DNA of 5,579 bases. Source: Pseudomonadota bacterium (GTDB lineage: Bacteria; Desulfobacterota; Syntrophia; Syntrophales; JADFWA01). Shown piece after piece: positions 1-4,404 of the stretch. Both the position numbers and the translations under genes were made by a program. Below the pieces are notes generated by a model, which saw only the letters and a list, made by a program, of their open reading frames with translations, was not told the origin of the DNA and searched no databases. Position 1 is the first letter of the stretch. Each line of letters starts with the position of its first letter. The stretch is from positions 1 through 5,579 of the forward strand of contig JAUWQS010000129.1 of assembly GCA_030610915.1 (NCBI GenBank), in the 5' to 3' direction.

Positions 1-77
1 CCTACTATCCCCTGGGTGCGAAGACGCCTACCCTGTGTGGTGCAGGATGCAATGTTCTTCTGCCCCCACGTAGTAGG
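1..77. repeat. Sequence bounded by inverted CCTACTA / TAGTAGG
   Basis: CCTACTA (1-7) and TAGTAGG (71-77) are perfect inverse complements. Inside, GCGAAGACGCCTACC (18-32) resembles the inverse of the sequence at 76-90. No credible reading frame is present. It may be the right part of a larger element cut by the window edge. Confidence 0.35.
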
Positions 78-95
78 TCGGGCGTCTCGCCCGAC
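77..95. repeat. Perfect hairpin GTCGGGCG-TCT-CGCCCGAC
   Basis: An 8-bp G+C-rich stem with a 3-nt loop. On the plus strand it is followed after 8 nt by a run of five T, but no plus-strand gene ends here. On the minus strand, downstream of tadC, no T-run follows. It is treated as repeat DNA rather than a terminator. Confidence 0.5.
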
Positions 96-148
96 GGAGT
101 GACTTTTTGAGTGCGATTTCGCGTAAGTTACTTGGAAGTCCACGCAGT

Positions 149-217
149 GTCATTCTGAGGAGCGGAGCGACGAAGAATCTCAATGATATCAGATTCTTCG
201 CTATCGCTCAGAATGAC
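149..217. repeat. Inverted repeat with GTCATTCTGAG core
   Basis: The left arm 149-180 begins GTCATTCTGAG and ends CGAAGAATCT. The right arm 191-217 is its inverse, with perfect 11-bp and 10-bp outer and inner blocks and an unequal middle. Each arm also contains ATTCT paired with AGAAT. The 15-bp GTAAGTTACTTGGAA at 123-137 precedes it and recurs at 2759-2773. It is dispersed repeat DNA with no gene. Confidence 0.75.
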
Positions 218-233
218 AAAAGAGTGTTTTTCA

Positions 234-278
234 GACTTTTTACGGGTTCATCAATATTTGACAGTCTCGTAAAAAGTC
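234..278. repeat. Back-to-back element ends, GACTTTTTACG / CGTAAAAAGTC
   Basis: GACTTTTTACG (234-244) and CGTAAAAAGTC (268-278) are perfect 11-bp inverse complements around 23 bp of A/T-rich sequence. These are the same ends as those of the 1471-1598 element, here facing outward from each other, as expected if two elements lie side by side: the palindrome at 149-217 on the left and that at 294-372 on the right. Confidence 0.65.
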
Positions 279-293
279 GGATTTCGTTAATGT

Positions 294-372
294 GTCATTT
301 CGACCAACGGGAGAAATCTTTAAACTCACGTATTTTCAGTGCCATAAGATTTCTCGCTCCGCTCGAAATGAC
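294..372. repeat. Inverted repeat with GTCATTTCGA core
   Basis: The arms 294-320 and 346-372 match as inverse complements at 22 of 27 positions; the outer GTCATTTCGA and inner GAGAAATCTT blocks are perfect. Each arm has an internal ATTTC/GAAAT stem. It belongs to the same variant as the core at 2666-2725. The 25-bp centre is unrelated sequence. Confidence 0.75.
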
Positions 373-406
373 AACTTTGGATAGTTTTCGTTCAGGCACT
401 ATTTAA

Positions 407-451
407 ACCTGTCTGCGTTCATCTGTGTGAATCTGTGGCTGAGTAGTTACC
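407..451. repeat. Dispersed repeat stretch downstream of tadC
   Basis: This contains two copies of ATCTGTG in CATCTGTGTGAATCTGTGGC (420-439), ending in CTGAGTAGTTACC (439-451). The same 13 bp recurs exactly at 2881-2893, beside the tadA stop. From recall, CACAGATTCACACAGATG-type stretches are widespread intergenic repeats in several bacterial groups; this window alone shows only the internal and two-site repetition. Confidence 0.5.
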
Positions 452-492
452 TTTTCTTTTTTGTTCTCATTTACAAATTCACCATGGCGTCA

Positions 493-1440
493 TCAATGGT
501 GCAAAAATGTCTGGTATATGCGAATAGCCGCAGGTCCCAGAATTACGACAAATAGAGAGGGAAAGATAAAAAGAATACAGGGGAATACTAACTTTACCGG
601 CAGTTTTGCGGCTATCTCCTCCGCTTTTTGATACCTTTTTGTTCTAAAGGAATCGGAATAAACTCTCAGGGCCTGGGATACACTCGTGCCGAATCTGTCT
701 GTCTGGACTAACAAAATCACAAGACTATTCAGGTCTTCAACGTCGGTCCGCGTGGCGAGGTTTCTAAGCGCATCCTGCCGCGACTTGCCCGCCCTTAATT
801 CCATGTTCATAAGCTTGAGTTCATCACTCAATATCTTGTTGCTTAAGCTTATCTCATTCGCGACCCGGTTGAAGCCTGAATCCAGCCCCATGCCTGCCTC
901 CACACAGACCACCAGAAGATCCAGAGCATCGGGAAGCCCTTCGATTATTTTCGTTCTCCTTCCGGCGATTTTTACGGATAACAGGATATCGGGCAAATAA
1001 AAACCAAGAAGCGCAAGGAGAACACAGACTGTCAGAGTAGCGGAGGCGCCAAATAATCGAAAGACAGTGATCCGGCCCGCAAGGAATAAAACAGGCAAAC
1101 AAGTCATAAGAAAAGTTTTGATTCCCCAATAAAAAGCCGGAGCATTGGCCTGGTGCAGGCCCGCTTTTAGAAATCGAATCTTCATACGACTATAATCCGC
1201 GGATTCGACAGGAACCACATGTCTGCCAAGTGAATTTAAGAAGGCATGAATTAGCTTTTTAATCGGGCCTTCGCTTTTTGACGATTCAGTGTCCTCACCG
1301 GCTTCTCTGATCCTTTTCAGCAACTCAGCCTTTTTAGCGCGCCCGCGGAAATAGTTAAATATGCCTGTAAGAAGCAAAAATATCACTAAAAACATTAATC
1401 CCCAAATCAAGATTGGAACAGCTACCGCCGGAATTTCCAT
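493..1440 (-). CDS. tadC: TadC inner-membrane platform protein (T2SSF family)
   Basis: TadC is the partner of TadB in the Tad pilus platform. The 315-residue product shows a membrane anchor at 8-28, a charged cytoplasmic segment (31-65), membrane segments at about 105-122 and 133-153, a T2SSF domain (about 167-295), and a C-terminal membrane segment at about 283-303. Family-typical stretches are EGLPDALDLLVVCVEAGMGL (167-186) and LVILLVQTDRFGTSVSQAL (240-258), the latter with the conserved Gln-Thr-Asp. ATG at 1440 has GGAGAG at 1448-1453 with a 7-nt spacer, and the stop is TGA at 493-495. The gene now starts 158 bp after the tadB stop, but without the inserted element the spacer would be 18 nt, so the two were closely coupled. 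No following tad gene is seen within the window. Confidence 0.93.
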   Translation of the reverse strand: MEIPAVAVPILIWGLMFLVIFLLLTGIFNYFRGRAKKAELLKRIREAGEDTESSKSEGPIKKLIHAFLNSLGRHVVPVESADYSRMKIRFLKAGLHQANAPAFYWGIKTFLMTCLPVLFLAGRITVFRLFGASATLTVCVLLALLGFYLPDILLSVKIAGRRTKIIEGLPDALDLLVVCVEAGMGLDSGFNRVANEISLSNKILSDELKLMNMELRAGKSRQDALRNLATRTDVEDLNSLVILLVQTDRFGTSVSQALRVYSDSFRTKRYQKAEEIAAKLPVKLVFPCILFIFPSLFVVILGPAAIRIYQTFLHH

Positions 1441-1447
1441 TTATCAA

Positions 1448-1453
1448 CTCTCC
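1448..1453 (-). promoter_or_regulatory. Shine-Dalgarno of tadC
   Basis: GGAGAG on the minus strand, 7 nt before the ATG at 1440. It lies just outside the downstream copy of the 12-bp duplication flanking the inserted element, so insertion moved tadB away but kept this signal. Confidence 0.75.
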
Positions 1454-1458
1454 GATTG

Positions 1459-1470
1459 TTATACTTTGAT
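1459..1470. repeat. 12-bp flanking direct repeat, tadC side (target-site duplication)
   Basis: TTATACTTTGAT, identical to 1599-1610 on the other side of the element. Read on the minus strand it is ATCAAAGTATAA, a duplicate of the Ile-Lys-Val-stop end of tadB. The length could be 11 if the last T belongs to the terminal inverted repeat. Confidence 0.82.
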
Positions 1471-1598
1471 GATCTCGTAAAAAGTCTGTCATTCCCGCGT
1501 AGGCGGGAATCCATAGAAGGCTAAGTGGTTGAAAAGACTGGATTCCCGTTTTCACGGGAATGACAAAATTGTGTGTATTTTGCCTTTTTACGAGTTCA
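1471..1598. mobile_element. 128-bp MITE-like palindromic element between tadB and tadC
   Basis: The ends are inverted repeats: including base 1470, the left end reads TGATCTCGTAAAAAG and the right end, on the opposite strand, reads TGAACTCGTAAAAAG (14 of 15 match). Inside, 1488-1513 and 1539-1564 form a second inverted pair matching at 22 of 26 positions. Each of those arms is itself a hairpin built on ATTCCCG/CGGGAAT. A perfect 12-bp direct repeat flanks the element. It has no coding capacity; short frames through it give the peptide WIPAYAGMT, which I recall as a familiar artefact of such repeats. It is a non-autonomous element by inference, and its mobilising enzyme is unknown. Confidence 0.8.
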
Positions 1599-1610
1599 TT
1601 ATACTTTGAT
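1599..1610. repeat. 12-bp flanking direct repeat, tadB side (target-site duplication)
   Basis: TTATACTTTGAT, identical to 1459-1470. On the minus strand it is the genuine 3' end of tadB, encoding Ile-Lys-Val and the TAA stop. Insertion therefore took place at the stop codon and duplicated it. Confidence 0.82.
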
Positions 1611-2567
1611 ATTGATCACCTTTTTTATGACAATGATCCCTGCAATCATCATGCATAAAGCTATGCCGGCTATCATCCTTCCCGAGGGCTCATCGAACAA
1701 TACGCTCAGGTAAGCGGGATTTGTGAAATAAAGAGCAATTAGAACAAAAAAAGGCAGGGCAACAAGGATGACAGCCGTTAATTTTCCCTCGGCAGACAAG
1801 ACTCGAATCTTGCCCCGAAACTTGAATCTTTCACGAATAAGATGAGCTATGCTCTCTATGATTTCAGCAAGATTACCGCCTGATTCACGCTGCAAAATGA
1901 CAGAAACGATGAAATATTTCAGGTCCGGGCAATCGATTCGTCCGGCAAGGTTTTTCAGCGCGTCAGTAACGCTAATGCCAAAGTTGATTTCATCCAGGGT
2001 CTTTTCAAATTCAGGGCCGAGAGGGTCGCCAAACTCATCGGCGGCCAGCTTGATGCCGCTTGTAAAAGCGTGTCCCGCCCTCAACGCGCGGCCAATCAAT
2101 TCCAGACCTTCGGGCAACTGGCTCTCAAATTTTTCCATTCTTTTTTTCTTCTTCAAACGAAGATAAAAGAACGGGGCTCCGATCAATGCCGCGGCGATTA
2201 TCGCGGAAGTGACAAATTTCCCCGTTATTATAAAAGAGATTAGATAGCCTGCCAGCGCCAGGATACCTTCAGTCAGAAGAAAACTGCCGATGGTATGTTT
2301 TACATTTGCCTGTTGCAGCAGCATATCGAGGGGTTGAATTCCGGGGACACGTAAAAGGATCTCATTAAGAAAAGGGATATCACTCAACCTTCTTTTTCGC
2401 AGAATGCTATCCGGCGCGGCCCCATTTTCTGTGGGCGCAAATGTCCTGAGTCTTTTCCGAACACTCCCTCGATTCGGGTTGCGCATAGTTCTGTACGCAT
2501 AGAAAATCATCTCTATGACAAGCACCGAAATTACGAATATGGCTACACCGATCAGGAAGATGTTCAT
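1599..2567 (-). CDS. tadB: TadB inner-membrane platform protein (T2SSF family)
   Basis: TadB forms, with TadC, the inner-membrane platform on which the TadA ATPase acts; the family is related to GspF/PilC. The 322-residue product has an N-terminal membrane segment (about 2-24), a basic cytoplasmic stretch, a hydrophobic pair (about 98-115 and 118-137), then the T2SSF domain (about 152-277). That domain opens with LPEGLELIGRALRAGHAF and includes the conserved stretch ILQRESGGNLAEIIESIA (224-241). Two C-terminal membrane segments follow (about 262-282 and 297-316). The length and layout are normal for TadB. ATG at 2567 is supported by AAGGAG at 2575-2580, with a 7-nt spacer. The last codons, Ile-Lys-Val-stop, form one copy of a 12-bp direct repeat flanking the repeat element just downstream, so that element sits directly against the stop codon. 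Confidence 0.93.
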   Translation of the reverse strand: MNIFLIGVAIFVISVLVIEMIFYAYRTMRNPNRGSVRKRLRTFAPTENGAAPDSILRKRRLSDIPFLNEILLRVPGIQPLDMLLQQANVKHTIGSFLLTEGILALAGYLISFIITGKFVTSAIIAAALIGAPFFYLRLKKKKRMEKFESQLPEGLELIGRALRAGHAFTSGIKLAADEFGDPLGPEFEKTLDEINFGISVTDALKNLAGRIDCPDLKYFIVSVILQRESGGNLAEIIESIAHLIRERFKFRGKIRVLSAEGKLTAVILVALPFFVLIALYFTNPAYLSVLFDEPSGRMIAGIALCMMIAGIIVIKKVINIKV

Positions 2568-2574
2568 CTTGCTG

Positions 2575-2580
2575 CTCCTT
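2575..2580 (-). promoter_or_regulatory. Shine-Dalgarno of tadB
   Basis: AAGGAG on the minus strand, 7 nt before the ATG at 2567. It lies on the tadB side of the repeat-filled gap, so the insertions left the translation signal intact. Confidence 0.8.
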
Positions 2581-2645
2581 GCAAATTACAAATTTGAGGA
2601 CTTCGTAAAAAGCTCCACTATGCCGACCTGTCGGCATTATAATGG

Positions 2646-2770
2646 CAAGTAACTTGAATTAATTTGTCATTTCGAACGAATGTGAGAAATCTTAGATTTC
2701 TCGTCGTTTCACTCCTCGAAATGACAGACGTAAAAACCGCTTCTTTCCCTTTTTCCGTGTAAGTTACTTG
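2646..2770. repeat. 125-bp inverted-repeat element with GTCATTTCGA core
   Basis: The 10-bp ends CAAGTAACTT (2646-2655) and AAGTTACTTG (2761-2770) are perfect inverse complements. The core 2666-2725 is a long palindrome: the outer 10 bp GTCATTTCGA pairs with TCGAAATGAC, and GAGAAATCT (2684-2692) pairs with AGATTTCTC (2694-2702). Its size is close to that of the 128-bp element between tadB and tadC. No direct duplication flanks it. Confidence 0.65.
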
Positions 2771-2788
2771 GAAATCGAAATATGCACA

Positions 2789-2838
2789 CTTTTGTCATTC
2801 CCGACCCCTCTTTTGTCATTCCCGACTTGATCGGGAAT
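2789..2838. repeat. Tandem GTCATTCCCGAC motif with hairpin
   Basis: A 17-bp direct repeat, CTTTTGTCATTCCCGAC, occurs at 2789-2805 and 2810-2826. The second copy forms a hairpin ATTCCCGA / TCGGGAAT (2818-2825 with 2831-2838, 5-nt loop) followed by CCAGTCTTTTT. This is a single-arm relative of the arms in the 1471-1598 element, with the second copy apparently a partial duplication. Confidence 0.7.
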
Positions 2839-2880
2839 CCAGTCTTTTTCCTAACAGTCTTCAGCCTACAGTCTATTCAC

Positions 2881-2893
2881 CTGAGTAGTTACC
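2881..2893. repeat. CTGAGTAGTTACC copy beside the tadA stop
   Basis: This is an exact 13-bp copy of 439-451 in the same orientation. It lies one base beyond the tadA stop codon (TAA at 2895-2897), so it probably marks the boundary of inserted repeat DNA rather than original operon sequence. Confidence 0.6.
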
Positions 2894-2894
2894 A

Positions 2895-4235
2895 TTAAAC
2901 TTCAAAAGAGTTGGCCGGGTCAAATAAATGTTGTGAAACTTTTATGCCGGCCGCCTCGAATCTCTCGGTAAACCTGGGACGGACACCATGGAATTTAAAC
3001 TCTCCTTTTACGTTGCCTTTCCCATCTACCGACTTCCGGTCGAATGAAAAAATCTCTTGCAGTGTTATAATATTCCCCTCCATCCCTGTGATTTCCTGCA
3101 AGCTGGTAAGTTTTCTTGTCCCGTCGGTCAAGCGGGCCAACTGGACGACAATATCTATGGCAGAGCTGATATATCTCCTCACAAAATCGCCGGGCATGTC
3201 AAAGTTGGCCATGGCCACCATGCTTTCCAGCCTCATCAGACCATCACGAGGCGAATTGGCATGGACTGTCGTCAAGGATCCTTCGTGTCCGGTATTCATG
3301 GCCTGAAGCATATCGAACGCCTCCGGTCCGCGGACCTCCCCCAGAATAATACGGTCGGGACGCATTCTTAAGCTGTTTCTGACAAGGTCCCGCGGCGTGA
3401 CCTGGCCTTTGCCCTCTATGTTTGGAGGTCTGGTTTCCAACCTGGCAAGATGCTTCTGTTTTAGTTGCAGTTCCGCGGCATCTTCAATAGTAACAATCCG
3501 CTCCTCCTCGGGAATAAACCGGGAAAGGACATTCAGCAGCGTGGTCTTTCCGCTGCCGGTGCCTCCGGAAATCAACACATTCAGTTTAGCTTTTACAATT
3601 CCTCTCAGTATCTCGCCGACTTCAGGGACTATTGTCTTAAAGTCAATCAAATCCTCTATCTCCAGGGGATCCACGGCAAAACGCCTGATAGACAGGATGG
3701 GGCCGTCCAGGGCCAGAGGCGGTATGATGGCATTGACCCTCGAGCCATCGGCAAGCCTGGCGTCCACCATGGGGGAGGACTCATCGATGCGCCGTCCCAC
3801 GGCGGAAACAATCTTATCGATGATTCTCATCAAATGAGCATCGTCTTTGAACCTCGCGTCGGTCAGTTCCAGTTTGCCGAACCGCTCGACATAAATTTGA
3901 CTGTACGTAACGGCCAGAACATCAGAGATTGTGGGGTCCTGAAGGAAAGGTTCCAGGGGACCGAGTCCATGTATTTCATCGTAAATTTCCGCAAAAAGTC
4001 TCTCTTTTTCAATTAAATTGAGAGGAAAACCATTTTCTTCCCGCTTTAATATTCCTTCTACAAGAACCCTGAGCTCTGACTTAAGGACCTCGCTGTCGAG
4101 AGTTTCTATGAGGGAAAGATCAATAAGATCCAACAAGCGATCGTGAATCCTGGTCTTTAATTCGAAATATTCCTCCGGAATATACCTTCCCGCTTCCGTT
4201 GATTGAGACTTTTCAAGCCCATTCTTCTTATTCAC
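2895..4235 (-). CDS. tadA: TadA/CpaF secretion ATPase of the Tad pilus
   Basis: This is the cytoplasmic hexameric ATPase of the VirB11/GspE superfamily that powers Flp pilus assembly. Numbered from the GTG start (446 aa): the N-terminal domain includes HGLGPLEPFL (89-98) and GRRIDESSP (147-155), with SIRRF (182-186) carrying basic residues. The Walker A is GGTGSGKTT (224-232), the Asp box RIVTIEDAAEL (246-256), the Walker B RIILGEVRG (295-303, Glu300), and the His box GHEGSLTTVHANS (316-328), all in canonical order. I prefer GTG at 4235 because AAGGA lies 7 nt upstream. The in-frame ATG pair at 4295/4292 would add 20 residues but has no Shine-Dalgarno sequence. One oddity is that the usual VNG after ISD(I/V)(M/L) is replaced by AVTYSQ (residues 108-113) before IYVER. 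The family assignment is certain; the start is probable. A 327-bp repeat-filled gap separates it from tadB. Confidence 0.95.
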   Translation of the reverse strand: MNKKNGLEKSQSTEAGRYIPEEYFELKTRIHDRLLDLIDLSLIETLDSEVLKSELRVLVEGILKREENGFPLNLIEKERLFAEIYDEIHGLGPLEPFLQDPTISDVLAVTYSQIYVERFGKLELTDARFKDDAHLMRIIDKIVSAVGRRIDESSPMVDARLADGSRVNAIIPPLALDGPILSIRRFAVDPLEIEDLIDFKTIVPEVGEILRGIVKAKLNVLISGGTGSGKTTLLNVLSRFIPEEERIVTIEDAAELQLKQKHLARLETRPPNIEGKGQVTPRDLVRNSLRMRPDRIILGEVRGPEAFDMLQAMNTGHEGSLTTVHANSPRDGLMRLESMVAMANFDMPGDFVRRYISSAIDIVVQLARLTDGTRKLTSLQEITGMEGNIITLQEIFSFDRKSVDGKGNVKGEFKFHGVRPRFTERFEAAGIKVSQHLFDPANSFEV

Positions 4236-4241
4236 GATTGG

Positions 4242-4248
4242 TTCCTTT
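4242..4248 (-). promoter_or_regulatory. Shine-Dalgarno deciding the tadA GTG start
   Basis: On the minus strand AAAGGAA lies here, and its AAGGA core is 7 nt before GTG at 4235-4233. This is the same spacing as at tadB and tadC. The upstream in-frame ATG codons at 4295 and 4292 are preceded by an A/T-rich stretch with no purine-rich RBS. The shorter TadA is therefore favoured. Confidence 0.7.
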
Positions 4249-4320
4249 ATTATTCGCTTCCGCTCATGATCTTGCGATTTGCTATCGCACATCATAAAGG
4301 ATATTTTTATTTAAAGAAAT

Positions 4321-4395
4321 ATTTTACTCTGCGCCCTTTGCGGCTCTGCGGTGAAATCCTTTTTCGTTCCACTCCCTCCATTCGTGCCTTTGCGG
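4321..4395. repeat. CTTTGCGG/CTCTGCGG repeat stretch in the tadZ-tadA gap
   Basis: The 109-bp or longer tadZ-tadA gap holds internally repeated sequence: CTCTGCG at 4327-4333 and 4344-4350, and CCTTTGCGG at 4335-4343 and 4387-4395. It has no start with an RBS and no coding signal. Its style matches the widespread GCAGAGCCGCAAAGG-like intergenic repeats known to me from many genomes. It differs from the GTCATT palindromes found in the other gaps. Confidence 0.5.
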
Positions 4396-4404
4396 AACAG
4401 CGGA

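Larger units (their letters stand above)
1..492. other. Gene-free region downstream of tadC, repeat-rich
   Basis: No supported gene lies here. The stretch consists of a CCTACTA-bounded piece, a GTCGGGCG hairpin, two GTCATT palindromes side by side and a CTGAGTAGTTACC-terminated segment. The only sizeable open frame (107-406) reads straight through the palindromes and is not credible. The 41 bp nearest the tadC stop (452-492) are A/T-rich and non-repetitive and may be the original downstream sequence. Confidence 0.7.
2599..2893. repeat. Compound repeat cluster filling the tadA-tadB gap
   Basis: The gap between the tadA stop (2895) and the tadB RBS (2580) contains no gene. From left to right it holds a GACTTCGTAAAAAGC end like those of the 1471-1598 element (2599-2613), a 7-bp hairpin ATGCCGA/TCGGCAT (2620-2637), an element bounded by CAAGTAACTT and its inverse (2646-2770), a double GTCATTCCCGAC motif with hairpin (2789-2838), and CTGAGTAGTTACC (2881-2893) one base from the tadA stop. 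It looks like several insertions or a nested, decayed set; no clear target duplication is visible. Confidence 0.75.

Noticed and set aside
77..112. Intrinsic terminator
   Set aside because: The hairpin is followed by T residues only on the plus strand, where no gene ends. Downstream of tadC on the minus strand no U-tract follows it.
149..372. Possible CRISPR array or tandem array
   Set aside because: The repeats are inverted pairs of differing sequence with no regular spacers; no cas gene is present.
107..406. Plus-strand open frame of 99 codons downstream of tadC
   Set aside because: It runs through two palindromic repeats and one element junction. Its peptides (SVILRSGATKNL, CHFDQREKSL) are the kind produced by translating these repeats. 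There is no RBS and no family similarity.
1355..1555. Minus-strand open frame overlapping the start of tadC and the inserted element
   Set aside because: It starts inside the repeat element (WIPAYAGMT peptide) and overlaps tadC in another frame. It is an artefact of the insertion.
2407..2637. Minus-strand frame overlapping the tadB start and the repeat cluster
   Set aside because: It is out of frame with tadB, which has a good RBS and family-typical N-terminus, and it begins in repeat DNA.
2568..2894. A missing small tad gene or pseudogene between tadA and tadB
   Set aside because: The gap is fully accounted for by repeat modules. No frame with an RBS or a recognisable remnant is seen.
3397..4016. 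Long plus-strand open frames opposite tadA (3397-3837 and 3465-4016)
   Set aside because: They are antisense shadows of a strongly conserved ATPase, with no RBS and no recognisable domain.
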